A DNA stretch of 64,000 nucleotides from Terriglobia bacterium (GCA_020073495.1 JAIQFD010000001.1:620001-684000), one strand, 5' to 3'. Counted from the first letter of the stretch, positions 1 to 9,183 are shown. The notes: generated by a model not told the origin, from the letters alone. A program made the numbers and translations.

Positions 1-1296
1 CGTGTTAGTCTCAGATTGCTCTGGGAGTCCTCTGCCGCTTCGTTGGCAGGAAAAGAAAATAATTTCCGGCGCCTCCTGCTCACCTTCAAGACCCTGGCCG
101 AGCTGGGGCCTGAGCTGACGTCGGACCGCACCAGTGGCGAGGCGTCGCAGTCCATGCTCGCCCTGCTGATGGAGGCAGTGGAGGCGGGTGAAGGCGCGCT
201 GTTCCGCTTCAGCGACCGCCCGGCCCTGCTGACCTCGCTGGCCGCGAGCGGCTTCTCCATTTTTCCCGAAACGGCCGTCATCCCGCTGCTGCCCAAGCAC
301 GTGCACGCCCTGACCACCGCAGCCAAGCCGCAGGCGCTATCCGGCAAATCGTGCGAAGGGTTCCTGAGCGCCAACGGAAATGTGGCGCCGGAGCTTTTCA
401 AGTGCATCGTGCCCCTGAAAGTCGGGCCGAAGCTGGTGGGAATGATCGCCCTGGGCCGGCGCGAGGGCGAGGTCCCGTACACCGAGGACGATTTTGAGGC
501 GCTCGGCCTTCTGTCCAACTACATCGCGCTGGCGGTGCACAACCGCACCTTATCGGAGTCACTCCAGCAGCGGATCGGCGAGAACCTGAAGCTCATGGCC
601 TCGTTGCACGGCTTCTACGACCACACCCTGAACGCATTCGCCACGGCCATCGATGCCAAAGATCAGTTCACGCGCGGGCACTCGCGCCGTGTCGCCCAAT
701 ACGCCGGCGGTGTGGGGCAGGCGCTGGGCATGGATGACCGGGAGGTCGCCGGTCTCCGTGCAGCCGGCCTCCTGCACGATGTCGGCAAGGTCACGGTGGA
801 CAAATACATCTTCTCCAAGCCGGGGAAGCTGGAGCCGAATGAGTTCCGCGAGATGGCCGACCATACGACCCTCGGCCACCAGATCGTGAATGGCGTGGAG
901 TTCCCCTGGCCGGAGATCCCGGGTGTGGTGCGCTGGCACCACGAGCGCGGCGACGGCTCCGGGTATCCTGACAAACTGCACAGCGAGGAAGTGTCCACCC
1001 CGGTGCGCATCATGGCCGTCGCCGACGTCTTCGACGCCTTGACCAGCGACCGCGCCCATCGCCACTCGTTCACGGTGGGCGAGGCGCTGAGCGAGATCGT
1101 GCGCGCGACCCCGCAAAAGTTCGATCCCAGCATCGTCCAGGCCCTGCTCATCCAGGTGCGGCGCGACGCCGTAGGCCGCAATCAGCCCGGCTTCCTGGAT
1201 CAGCACGTCGTGTGCAACATCGCCGCGCCCGATGTGGACCACCTCGCCGCCATGGTCCATCACAAGAGTTCCAGCGGCCGCGTTCACTCCTGCTAG
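1..1296 (+). CDS. GAF-HD-GYP domain protein, probable c-di-GMP phosphodiesterase (5' end outside window)
   Basis: The frame is open to the window edge with no stop before it, so the N-terminus is probably missing; the first internal start-like codon is a TTG at 16. The first half (about residues 25-185 counted from that TTG) looks like a GAF sensor domain. The second half is an HD-GYP domain: the HD pair sits in LLHDVGKV and the signature HHERGDGSGYP is intact. HD-GYP enzymes hydrolyse cyclic di-GMP, and all visible signature residues are present, so activity is plausible. No transmembrane segment is seen in the visible part, so it is probably cytosolic. The ligand of the GAF domain cannot be told. 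It ends about 90 bp before the DUF1800 gene. Confidence 0.85.
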   Translation, partial: RVSLRLLWESSAASLAGKENNFRRLLLTFKTLAELGPELTSDRTSGEASQSMLALLMEAVEAGEGALFRFSDRPALLTSLAASGFSIFPETAVIPLLPKHVHALTTAAKPQALSGKSCEGFLSANGNVAPELFKCIVPLKVGPKLVGMIALGRREGEVPYTEDDFEALGLLSNYIALAVHNRTLSESLQQRIGENLKLMASLHGFYDHTLNAFATAIDAKDQFTRGHSRRVAQYAGGVGQALGMDDREVAGLRAAGLLHDVGKVTVDKYIFSKPGKLEPNEFREMADHTTLGHQIVNGVEFPWPEIPGVVRWHHERGDGSGYPDKLHSEEVSTPVRIMAVADVFDALTSDRAHRHSFTVGEALSEIVRATPQKFDPSIVQALLIQVRRDAVGRNQPGFLDQHVVCNIAAPDVDHLAAMVHHKSSSGRVHSC

Positions 1297-1385
1297 TTTC
1301 CCGTCTGAGCAGCAACTTTTCTGCCCGAATGGGTTGATAATTACCGGTACAAAGCCGGCCTCCTCCGGCTGGTGGGGCATTCCGA

Positions 1386-3425
1386 ATGGCACATCGCAAA
1401 TTCTTCGCGTGGGCGCTGGCGCTCTGCCTTGTGGTCCCGGGCGGCCTCCTCCTCGCCAGGGAAAAGAAATCGAAAAAGAGCGCTTCGGCGCCGCAGATGG
1501 ATGATGACAAGCGGATCGTCCATGCGTTGAACCGGTTCACCTTCGGCCCGCGGCCCGGGGACGCCGCGCGCGTGCGGCAGATGGGACTGGACAACTGGTT
1601 CGAGCAGCAGCTCCGCCCGGACAAGATCGACGACCGCGCGCTGGCGGCACGGCTCGGGTCGTATCCCACCCTGGCGATGAGCACCAAGGAGATGATGGAG
1701 AAGTTTCCGCCTCCGCAGGTGATCAAGGCCGTGGCTGAGGGAAAGATGTCGATGCCGAGCGATCCCCAGGAACGCGCCGTTTATCAGAAGCAGATCGAGA
1801 TCTACGAACAACGCAAGGCAGCCAGGCAGGACAAGGGCGCCGAGGCCACGCAGGCGGACGCTGATTCGCAGCCGATGGCGCCGGAAGACCAGGCGTCGCG
1901 TCGGCACACTCGCCTGGCGGCGGAAGAAAAGGCCGACGCTATGCTCGACATGACTCCCGAGCAGCGCATGCAGGAGCTGCTGCGCATGTCCCCCCAGGAG
2001 CTTCGTTCTTTCAATCGGGCTCTCTCCCCGGAGCAGCGGCAGCAGTTCATGAACGACTTCACGCCGCAGCAGCGCGAGGCCCTGATGGCCATGGCCGCCC
2101 CGCAGCAGGTGGTCGCCGGCGAACTCCAGCAGGCCAAGGTCCTGCGCGCCGCCTACGGCGAGCGCCAGCTCGAAGAAGTGATGACCGACTTCTGGTTCAA
2201 TCACTTCAACGTCTTCCTCAACAAGGGCGCCGACCGGTACATGATCACCGCCTACGAGCGCGACGTCATCCGCCCGCACGCCCTGGGCAAGTTCAAGGAC
2301 CTGCTGCAAGCCACGGCCACAAGTCCCGCGATGCTCTTCTACCTGGACAACTGGCTGAGCGTCGGGCCGGATTCGGATTTCGCAAAGTACGGGCAAGGAG
2401 GCCAGCGGCGCGCGCAAGGCGGCCGGCCACGCGGCGGCTTTGGCGGACCGTTCGGCGGGCCACGTCGGAATCCGAATGCGCAACGCCGCCAGCAGCAGGC
2501 CAAGAGCAACAAGCGCTCCGGCCTGAACGAGAACTACGCCCGCGAGATCATTGAGCTGCACACCCTCGGGGTCAATGGCGGCTACACCCAGCAGGACGTC
2601 ACCGAGCTGGCTAAGATCCTGTCCGGATGGACCATCATGCAGCCACGCCAGGGCGGCGGCTTCGACTTCAACGAGCGCATGCACGAGCCTGGCGACAAGT
2701 CCTTCCTGGGCGAGCGCATCAAGAGCGGCGGCCAGAAGGAAGGCGAGAAGGTTCTGGAGATCCTGGCGCACCATCCTTCGACGGCGAAGTTCATCTCGGC
2801 CAAGCTGGCCATGCGCTTCGTCTCCGACGATCCACCGCAGGCGCTGGTGGACCGCATGGCGGACACCTTTCTGAAGACTGGGGGCGACATTCGCGAGGTG
2901 CTGCGCACCATGTATCGCTCGCCCGAATTCTGGGCGCCCGAAGCCTATCGCGCAAAGATCAAGACCCCGCTCGAGTTCGTGGCCTCTGCGGTGCGAGCCA
3001 GTGGCGTAGATGTGCAGAACGCGATGCCTCTGGTCCAGGCGCTGAATCGCATGGGCATGCCGCTCTACCAGGCGCAGCCGCCCACCGGTTATTCCATGAA
3101 GGCCGACGCCTGGGTGAACTCCTCGGCGCTTCTCAACCGCATGAATTTCGCGCTCGCCATGGGCACCGGGCGCCTGCGGGGAATGCAGGTCGACCCGGAT
3201 ACGCTGCTGGGCAGCGCGTCGCCCACGGATCCCAACCAGGCTTTGGCGATGCTCGAGAGCTCGCTGCTCTCCGGCGATGTCTCCCAGCAGACGCACCAGA
3301 CCATCGAGAAGCAGTTGAACGATCCCCAGGTCACCGGGCGCAGCCTGGACGATGCGCCTCGACCGGCGAATGTGGGGGCCATCGCGGGATTGATCCTGGG
3401 CTCGCCGGAATTCCAGCGCCGGTAG
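1386..3425 (+). CDS. DUF1800 family secreted protein
   Basis: This 679-aa protein starts with a clear signal peptide (MAHRKFFAWALALCLVVPGGLLLA). A DUF1800-type beginning follows at about residues 40-75 (ALNRFTFGPRPGD, a small N-terminal helix pair), with further family blocks such as FWFNHFNVF and NYAREIIELHTLGVNGGYTQQDV. A low-complexity Gln/Arg/Gly-rich insert (about 335-370, GGQRRAQGGRPRGGFGG) separates the two halves. DUF1800 genes are commonly paired with a DUF1501 gene, as here with only 11 bp between them, so the two are very likely co-transcribed and work together outside the cytoplasm. The biochemical function of the family is not established. The ATG at 1386 is chosen because the signal peptide starts directly there. 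Confidence 0.9.
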   Translation: MAHRKFFAWALALCLVVPGGLLLAREKKSKKSASAPQMDDDKRIVHALNRFTFGPRPGDAARVRQMGLDNWFEQQLRPDKIDDRALAARLGSYPTLAMSTKEMMEKFPPPQVIKAVAEGKMSMPSDPQERAVYQKQIEIYEQRKAARQDKGAEATQADADSQPMAPEDQASRRHTRLAAEEKADAMLDMTPEQRMQELLRMSPQELRSFNRALSPEQRQQFMNDFTPQQREALMAMAAPQQVVAGELQQAKVLRAAYGERQLEEVMTDFWFNHFNVFLNKGADRYMITAYERDVIRPHALGKFKDLLQATATSPAMLFYLDNWLSVGPDSDFAKYGQGGQRRAQGGRPRGGFGGPFGGPRRNPNAQRRQQQAKSNKRSGLNENYAREIIELHTLGVNGGYTQQDVTELAKILSGWTIMQPRQGGGFDFNERMHEPGDKSFLGERIKSGGQKEGEKVLEILAHHPSTAKFISAKLAMRFVSDDPPQALVDRMADTFLKTGGDIREVLRTMYRSPEFWAPEAYRAKIKTPLEFVASAVRASGVDVQNAMPLVQALNRMGMPLYQAQPPTGYSMKADAWVNSSALLNRMNFALAMGTGRLRGMQVDPDTLLGSASPTDPNQALAMLESSLLSGDVSQQTHQTIEKQLNDPQVTGRSLDDAPRPANVGAIAGLILGSPEFQRR

Positions 3426-3436
3426 TGGGGAAATCT

Positions 3437-4696
3437 ATGAGGATCACGCGTCGAGTTTTCTTGAAGGGCGGTGCCATGGCCATCGCCGCAACGGCGGCGG
3501 TGCCCAGCTTCCTGACGCGGGCCGTGTACGGGCTCGACATGCCAGCGGGCGGCCGGCGCAAGCGCTTCGTGGTGCTTTTCCAGCGCGGCGCGGCCGATGG
3601 CCTGAACATCGTGGTGCCACATGGCGAGGGCGCGTACTACGGCATGCGGCCGTCGATCGCGATACCCCGCCCCAGCAGCGGGCGCGAGTCGGCCATCGAC
3701 CTCGACGGCTTCTTCGGCCTGCATCCTTCGTTGGCGCCGCTCAAGCCGCTTTGGGACCAAAAGCACCTGGCCATCGTCCACGCGGCCGGCTCGCCGGACA
3801 ACACCCGTTCGCACTTCGACGCTCAGGACTACATGGAGTCGGGCACGCCCGGCCTCAAATCCACCGAGGACGGCTGGCTGAACCGCGCCCTGCGCACAGA
3901 CAAGGAGGATGCCAGCCCCTTCCGCGCCGTCGCGCTCAGCACCGGCCTGCCGCGGACGTTGGCGGGATCGGCGCCGGCCATCGCCATCTCCCACGTCAAC
4001 CAATTCGGCGTAGGCGGACGCAACCCGGCAGCCGTGCCCCTGGCCAATACTTTCGAAGCCATGTACGACCAGTCGGTGGACGCGGTGCTGCACGGCACCG
4101 GGCAGGCGACATTCGACGCCGTGAAGATGCTGAAATCCGCCGACCCGGCCCGTTACACCCCGGCCGCCGGAGCAAATTATCCGCGCGGGCGTTTCGGCGA
4201 CAGCTTGAAGCAGATCGCGCAGTTGCTGAAGGCTGACCTGGGCGTCGAGGTCGCCTTTGCCGACATCGGCGGCTGGGACCACCACGTCAACGAGGGCAGC
4301 ACGCAGGGCCAGCTCGCCAACCTGCTGCGCGACTTCGGCACCTCCATCGCGGCCTTCTGGACCGACATCGGCGACTTGGGCGAAGACACCGTGCTGGTCA
4401 CCATGTCGGAGTTCGGACGCACAGCGCGCGAGAATGGCAATCGCGGCACCGACCACGGCCACGCCAACGTCATGTTCGTCGTAGGCGGACCGGTGAAGGG
4501 CGGGCGCGTGTACGGCGACTGGCCCGGTCTCAATCCCGGCCAACTGTATGAAGGACGCGACCTGGCCCTCACCACCGACTTCCGCCGCGTGCTCGGCGAG
4601 GCCGTCTACCGCCACCTGGGAAACAAGGACTTGGCGACCGTCTTCCCCGGCTTCGAGAATGACCCGCACCGGTTCTCGGGATTGCTCAAGACTTAA
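3437..4696 (+). CDS. DUF1501 family protein with Tat signal
   Basis: This 419-aa protein has a twin-arginine signal (RITRRVFLKGGAMAIAATAAVPSFL), so it is probably exported folded. The rest matches the DUF1501 family, which is related to sulfatase/alkaline-phosphatase-like folds: FQRGAADGLNIVVPHGEGAYY, HPSLAPLKPLW, VTMSEFGRTARENGNRGTDHGHANVMFVVGG. The conserved D/H residues in the last block (GTDHGH) are typical of the family. It lies 11 bp downstream of the DUF1800 gene, the usual partner. The start at 3437 is preceded by GGGGAAAT; in-frame sequence upstream of it has no signal-peptide character. The substrate is unknown. Confidence 0.88.
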   Translation: MRITRRVFLKGGAMAIAATAAVPSFLTRAVYGLDMPAGGRRKRFVVLFQRGAADGLNIVVPHGEGAYYGMRPSIAIPRPSSGRESAIDLDGFFGLHPSLAPLKPLWDQKHLAIVHAAGSPDNTRSHFDAQDYMESGTPGLKSTEDGWLNRALRTDKEDASPFRAVALSTGLPRTLAGSAPAIAISHVNQFGVGGRNPAAVPLANTFEAMYDQSVDAVLHGTGQATFDAVKMLKSADPARYTPAAGANYPRGRFGDSLKQIAQLLKADLGVEVAFADIGGWDHHVNEGSTQGQLANLLRDFGTSIAAFWTDIGDLGEDTVLVTMSEFGRTARENGNRGTDHGHANVMFVVGGPVKGGRVYGDWPGLNPGQLYEGRDLALTTDFRRVLGEAVYRHLGNKDLATVFPGFENDPHRFSGLLKT

Positions 4697-4708
4697 GTGA
4701 CTGTGTGG

Positions 4709-4728
4709 CACAGCCGCCCTCGGCTGTG
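4709..4728. repeat. Dispersed palindrome CACAGCCG...CGGCTGTG, copy 1
   Basis: CACAGCCG and CGGCTGTG form a short hairpin just after the DUF1501 stop. Related palindromes sit at 9164-9183 (GACAGCCG/CGGCTGTC) and 25325-25344 (CACAGCC/GGCTGTG), always between genes, so this is a dispersed intergenic repeat family. The adjacent 4750-4820 sequence carries GAGCG...GAAGCGAAGGG tracts of another such family. Confidence 0.6.
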
Positions 4729-4834
4729 CTTGGCAGTCTTGTGGTGTCATCCTGAGCGAGCGCTCGCCTTCATTGCGAGCGCGAGTCGAAGAGCATGCCC
4801 TGAGCGAAGCGAAGGGACCGCTATCGCAAACATG

Positions 4835-4860
4835 AACGGCGCGGCCTCGGCCGCGCCGTT
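4835..4860. terminator. Bidirectional Rho-independent terminator
   Basis: A perfect 11-bp stem (AACGGCGCGGC / GCCGCGCCGTT) with loop CTCG is followed on the plus strand by TTTGCTTTT and preceded by CAAACATG. It lies between the convergent DUF1501 gene and the 4879-6315 gene and can serve both. Confidence 0.75.
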
Positions 4861-4878
4861 TGCTTTTCCAACCGAGAT

Positions 4879-6315
4879 CTATTTCTTCGTGGGAACCGGA
4901 CGTCTCGCTGCCGGTTTGGCTGCCGGCGCCGCCTTCTTTAGGTGCAGGTCCTCGTCGATCTGGTCCCGCACTGCCTGCGCCTCATGCCCGAAGCCGTCCA
5001 TCACCGCATCCACGGCGCGCACGGGGGCAGACCCCGGCACGCTGGCATTGAGCTGCGGCACAGTCTTTGCGGTCTTGAACAGCTGGATGTCGAGCCGGGT
5101 GTTGAAATTGTTCGGATCGGTCGCCGCCGCCTTCGCCCCTTTGCCAGGCATCGGTGGCGCCGGCTGGCCTGGGTCGGCAAGACCTGCCGCATTGGTGAAT
5201 AGGATGTAGTCGCAGCCCTTCTGCTTCGCCTCGGCCACGATCTGGTCCGGCGCATCCGTAGTGAGCGGGACGCTATCTATCTTCTTCAACGACAGCTCGT
5301 ACATCAGGTTCAGCCGCAGGTTGTCCGTGGGAAGGTATTGGTTCGTCTTGTCGGCGATCTTAACCACGCCGACCAGCAACGTGCCCCCTACCCTGGCCGG
5401 TGCAGGCGCGGCAGCGGGCGCCGGTGTAGGAGCCGCGGCTGGTGCAGGTGCTTCCTCCGCGGGCGCGCCCGCGACCTCGATAGGGATGCCCTGGCTGCAG
5501 CCGCCGGACGCCATGGCGCGCGGGTCGCCCATCATCGCCATGTAGTCGTTCACCTGACGATATCCGGCGGGAATGTCGAACAGCGCGGGGTTGAGGTTCG
5601 CGGTCGAAAGCTCCGTGACCTCCTCGGTCATGGTGAACGGATGGCCCTCCGCCACGTACGTGATCGTCTCTTTCAGTGGGAAGCCCAGGTACGTCGACCC
5701 ACCTTTCATGCGATACGCATCGCGGCATGCCGGACGAGGCCCACGTCCTCCTCCCATCCCGGCGGCAAAACGATGCGGCCCCGCCTCGCAGGTGAAATGC
5801 GGCGACAGGCTCACGTACCAGCCGTCGCGCTCCATCTTCGTTGACGTCTTCGAGCAGGCGTCGGGGCTGGGTTCCATGGACATGGAACTCTTGATGTGCC
5901 GCGCCTCCAGGCCGAACATCTTCTCCCGCTCTTTGGTGTCGATGACCGAGTTGACGATCGTCACCACGCCGCCCTTCTGCGGCGCTCCGCGGTCCGCCTG
6001 CTCTGCCGCTGCGCCCGCAGCCATGGCAGCGGAGGGGCTCATTGCCGGGCCGGCCATCTCGTCCATCGGCGTGATCATGTACGTCTTGGTGCAGACGTTG
6101 ATGGTGATGATGCGTTTCTGATCGCACTGCACGATGGTGGTCGTGCCCGGCATCCCCATCATGCCCGCCTCTTCGGTGCGCTGGCGCGCGCCCTTCACGT
6201 ACACCGTGTTCTCCATGGTGTGGCCCATGACCGTTTTGCGGGTCTTGATCTTGGTATCCGCCGAACACAGGCCCACCAGCACCACAATGACAATGACGAA
6301 TTTAAGAAAACGCAT
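4879..6315 (-). CDS. Secreted DUF4412-like protein with Pro/Ala linker
   Basis: Start chosen at the ATG at 6315 because AGGAGA lies 6 nt upstream and a signal peptide follows at once (MRFLKFVIVIVVLVGLCSA); in-frame sequence further upstream is noise. The protein has 478 residues. The N-terminal domain (about 20-270) resembles DUF4412-type lipoprotein/periplasmic proteins: GHTMENTVYVKGARQRTE, QCDQKRIITINVCTKTYMI, and a C-terminal part on TEEVTELSTANLNPALFDIPAGY. A Pro/Ala-rich linker (about 290-315) joins a C-terminal domain that includes QIVAEAKQKGCDYILFTN, a pattern seen in acidobacterial secreted proteins. The family is probably periplasmic and of unknown function. Confidence 0.8.
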   Translation of the reverse strand: MRFLKFVIVIVVLVGLCSADTKIKTRKTVMGHTMENTVYVKGARQRTEEAGMMGMPGTTTIVQCDQKRIITINVCTKTYMITPMDEMAGPAMSPSAAMAAGAAAEQADRGAPQKGGVVTIVNSVIDTKEREKMFGLEARHIKSSMSMEPSPDACSKTSTKMERDGWYVSLSPHFTCEAGPHRFAAGMGGGRGPRPACRDAYRMKGGSTYLGFPLKETITYVAEGHPFTMTEEVTELSTANLNPALFDIPAGYRQVNDYMAMMGDPRAMASGGCSQGIPIEVAGAPAEEAPAPAAAPTPAPAAAPAPARVGGTLLVGVVKIADKTNQYLPTDNLRLNLMYELSLKKIDSVPLTTDAPDQIVAEAKQKGCDYILFTNAAGLADPGQPAPPMPGKGAKAAATDPNNFNTRLDIQLFKTAKTVPQLNASVPGSAPVRAVDAVMDGFGHEAQAVRDQIDEDLHLKKAAPAAKPAARRPVPTKK

Positions 6316-6385
6316 GTCTCTTCTCCTGGATTGTGTAGCAATTCTGGTTTCCGGCTTGCCACTGGCCACTTGCGACTTGCGATCC

Positions 6386-7450
6386 TTACGCGCCGACCGC
6401 CTGTTCGCGCACGGTGATCCGGTCGCTGGTCTTGACGAACGACTTCACGTGGTCGGCCTTGCGGATCAGGTCCTCCAGGCTCTCGGGCGCCTTGATGTGC
6501 GTGACCACGCTGATGGCGAAAAGCAGCGGCCAGTCGTGCTGCTGGATGGCTTCCAGCATGAGCTCGCGGATCTTGTTGGCGAACTGTTTGGCGGATTCGG
6601 TCGCCGTAGTCGGCAGCAGCACAACGAACTCCGCGTCCCCGGTGCGCGCCAGCACGTCCGTATGGCGCACCCGGTTGCGCAACAGGTTGGCCACCGAGAC
6701 CACCAGCGCGTCGGCCACCTGGTCTCCCTGCTGCTCTCGGATCCGCTGCAAATTCTCCAGGTCGAACGTGATGACGCTCATCGGGACTTCGTATCGCTGG
6801 GAGCGCTTGCGCTCGCGGTCGGCGATATCCAGGAACGCGCGCCGGTTGATCAACCCGGTGAGGAGGTCCACGCGCGCCAGTTCCGGCTCGCGTTCATAGG
6901 CCATCTGGAGCTCGCGCTCGGTGCGGCTCCGCTCGGCCTCCGCCTTCTTCACCAGCGTGCGCTGCCGCGACAGTTCGAGCAGCGCTTCCGCCTGCCGCGC
7001 CAGCGCCCGCAGCGCATTCATCTGCTCTCCGGTCAGCTCCCGGGCCACGAAGTCGAGGACGCACAGCGTACCCAGCGCGTGCGTTCCGTCGGCCGTGAAC
7101 AGCGGGATCCCGGCGTAGAAACGGATCTTCGGCTCGTTGACCACCAGCGGGTTGGTGGCGAATCGAGGGTCCTGGAGCGCGTCCGGAATGATGAACAGGT
7201 CGGATTGCAGGATGGCGTACGAACAGAACGAGACGTCGCGCGAGCACTCCGTCTGGGTGATCCCCATCCGCGCCTTGAACCACTGGCGCTCGGCGTCGAT
7301 CAGGCTCAGCAAGGCGATCGGTGTGCGGCAGATCACAGACGCCAGCTGCGCCAGGTCATCGAAGACCTGTTCCGAAGCTGTATCCAGGATCTGATATGCG
7401 CGCAGAGCTGCGAGTCGACCTTCTTCGCCCTTGGGTCTTGGCGCCGGCAC
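6386..7450 (-). CDS. GAF domain protein with degenerate GGDEF
   Basis: The GTG at 7450 is chosen as start because GGAGG lies 5 nt upstream; longer in-frame starts would overlap the hicA gene. The 354-aa product has a GAF domain (about 15-165: RLAALRAYQILDTASEQVFDDLAQLA, VSFCSYAIL), a coiled linker (about 170-195) and a GGDEF-like domain beginning DLLTGLINRRAF. The active-site loop reads RTGDAEFVVLLP, so the canonical GGDEF is GDAEF: the second Gly and the catalytic-region Asp are replaced. Diguanylate cyclase activity is therefore unlikely; a regulatory or GTP-binding role is more plausible. No membrane segment is seen. Confidence 0.85.
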   Translation of the reverse strand: MPAPRPKGEEGRLAALRAYQILDTASEQVFDDLAQLASVICRTPIALLSLIDAERQWFKARMGITQTECSRDVSFCSYAILQSDLFIIPDALQDPRFATNPLVVNEPKIRFYAGIPLFTADGTHALGTLCVLDFVARELTGEQMNALRALARQAEALLELSRQRTLVKKAEAERSRTERELQMAYEREPELARVDLLTGLINRRAFLDIADRERKRSQRYEVPMSVITFDLENLQRIREQQGDQVADALVVSVANLLRNRVRHTDVLARTGDAEFVVLLPTTATESAKQFANKIRELMLEAIQQHDWPLLFAISVVTHIKAPESLEDLIRKADHVKSFVKTSDRITVREQAVGA

Positions 7451-7529
7451 CTGAGCCTCCGCGATCAGCCTACCAGCTTCTCTGGGGGGATTCCGATGGT
7501 ACTCGCAAAGGGGTGTGCGAGTCGAGAGG

Positions 7530-7757
7530 CTAGCGGCCCAAGGCGGCCAGAAACTCCTCCACCGTGAGCCCTGCCCGCGCAATGAGGGTTCGCAGCGTCC
7601 CACGTGCGACTTGGTCGTGATTCGGAACCGAAAGAGTAGCCATGTGACCGGGCTTGGTCAGGATGATGTGGCTGCCCTGCTGACGGACCACCCGCCAGCC
7701 CAGCGATTCGAATGTCTTGATCGCTTCTCGCGGTCGGAGGAGCGGGACCGGCGGCAT
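7530..7757 (-). CDS. hicA: HicA-family mRNA interferase toxin
   Basis: This 75-aa protein has the HicA layout: RPREAIKTFESLGWRVVRQQGSHIILTKPG with the active-site His in GSHIIL, then LSVPNHDQVARGTLRTLIARAGLTVEEFL. HicA has a dsRBD-like fold and cleaves mRNA during stress when its antitoxin is lost. The start codon overlaps the hicB stop (TGATG), so the two are translationally coupled. The antitoxin comes first here, the reverse of the classical hicAB order. Confidence 0.88.
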   Translation of the reverse strand: MPPVPLLRPREAIKTFESLGWRVVRQQGSHIILTKPGHMATLSVPNHDQVARGTLRTLIARAGLTVEEFLAALGR

Positions 7758-7969
7758 CAGTCAGCCACGTCGACTTGCACCTGGCGCGTCGTGACCGTCA
7801 GTGGTAAGCCGAGCTCCGCACGCGCCGCAAGGCACTGCCGGATCGCATCGCGCACGTTCTCTTCCGCTTCGCTCTCCGTCCGCCCCTGGCTGACGCAGCC
7901 GGGTATCGCAGGACACTCGGCGATGTACATTCCGTCTTCGTCGCGGTAGATGGTCACGGTGAAGGTCAT
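7757..7969 (-). CDS. hicB: HicB-family antitoxin, minimal form
   Basis: The 70-aa product starts at the ATG at 7969 (MTFTVTIYRDEDGMYIAECPAIPG), with GAGGGA about 11 nt upstream. YIAECPAIPGCVSQGRTESEAEENVRDAI is the conserved HicB partial-RNase-H core. There is no C-terminal helix-turn-helix or ribbon-helix-helix DNA-binding domain, so autoregulation would have to work through another protein or not at all. It lies directly upstream of, and overlaps, the toxin gene. Confidence 0.85.
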   Translation of the reverse strand: MTFTVTIYRDEDGMYIAECPAIPGCVSQGRTESEAEENVRDAIRQCLAARAELGLPLTVTTRQVQVDVAD

Positions 7970-8042
7970 TTCGACTATGTTCCCTCTAATCTCGGTCCGA
8001 TTGCAACCTTCGGCCCGCGATTGCGTCGCGGGACTCATGGCC

Positions 8043-8351
8043 TCAGACTTCGATCAGCACGTCGTCGCCCTCGATCTTGAGGGGATAGACCCCGACTTTC
8101 GCTCCGGGATTGTGCACCGCCTCGCCCGTCTTCGGGTCCCACATCCAGCCGTGCCAGGGACAGATCACCTTGCCGTCCATCACCACGCCCCCACCCAGCG
8201 GCCCGCCGCGGTGCAGGCATATGTTGTCCATGGCCGAGCAGGTGCCGTCCACGTTGGCGACGCAGATGACCTGCCCTTTGACCGTGAACTCCTTGGCTTG
8301 GTTCTCGCCCGGCAGGTCCGCCTTGGTCCCGATCTTCACGATTTCCGCCAT
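8043..8351 (-). CDS. Rieske 2Fe-2S ferredoxin-like protein
   Basis: A 102-aa single-domain Rieske protein. Cluster ligands are visible as CLHRGG and CPWHGW (Cys-X-His...Cys-X2-His). The start ATG at 8351 precedes MAEIVKIGTKADLPG; sequence upstream is intergenic repeat, not coding. Such small soluble Rieske proteins act as electron carriers for oxygenases or as nitrite-reductase small-subunit homologues. The nuoB gene lies upstream on the same strand but is separated from it by duplicated terminators, so the two are probably independent. Confidence 0.88.
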   Translation of the reverse strand: MAEIVKIGTKADLPGENQAKEFTVKGQVICVANVDGTCSAMDNICLHRGGPLGGGVVMDGKVICPWHGWMWDPKTGEAVHNPGAKVGVYPLKIEGDDVLIEV

Positions 8352-8466
8352 CTTCGCCTCGTTGCAGTCTGCAGTGTACGAAAACAGCGGGTCAAAGCAA
8401 AAGCCCGTCCTCACCACGAACTCACTGAGTACTGAGTACCGAGCACTGAGTACTTTCCAAATCAAA

Positions 8467-8488
8467 AGCCCGTCGATTCCGACGGGCT
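8467..8488 (-). terminator. Rho-independent terminator, downstream copy
   Basis: Stem AGCCCGTCG / CGACGGGCT followed on the minus strand by TTTTGATTT. It is the second of two copies downstream of nuoB. Confidence 0.6.
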
Positions 8489-8532
8489 CACTGAGTACTG
8501 AGTACCGAGTACTGAGTACTTTCCAAATCAAA

Positions 8533-8554
8533 AGCCCGTCGTTTCCGACGGGCT
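8533..8554 (-). terminator. Rho-independent terminator of nuoB
   Basis: Stem AGCCCGTCG / CGACGGGCT with loop TTTC, followed on the minus strand by TTTTGATTTGG. It lies about 30 bp after the nuoB stop. Confidence 0.65.
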
Positions 8555-8585
8555 CACTTGGTACCTGGTACTGGGTACTTGGTAC

Positions 8586-9146
<561 letters not shown>

Positions 9147-9163
9147 TCGGACCCCTTGTGTAG

Positions 9164-9183
9164 GACAGCCGCCCTCGGCTGTC
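9164..9183. repeat. Dispersed palindrome GACAGCCG...CGGCTGTC, copy 2
   Basis: Same family as 4709-4728. It lies in the 214-bp divergent gap between nuoB and the transglutaminase/TPR gene. The rest of this gap shows no other structure I can support. Confidence 0.5.

Larger units (their letters stand above)
8425..8585. repeat. AGTACTGAGTAC repeat block with duplicated 66-bp terminator unit
   Basis: Two near-identical units of about 66 bp each contain a run of ACTGAGTACTGAGTACCGAG type followed by TTTCCAAATCAAAAGCCCGTCG and the hairpin arm CGACGGGCT. A third, partial AAAGCCCGTC copy precedes them near 8400, and a diverged GGTACCTGGTACTGGGTAC run follows to 8585. The same AGTACT family occurs at 14223-14245 and 27352-27430, so it is a dispersed intergenic repeat of this genome. 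Confidence 0.75.

Noticed and set aside
3089-4750. Long minus-strand frame over DUF1501, and similar ones at 1341-3296, 14320-15921, 35516-37639 and 42379-44571
   Set aside because: All are complements of confidently assigned genes and lack family motifs.
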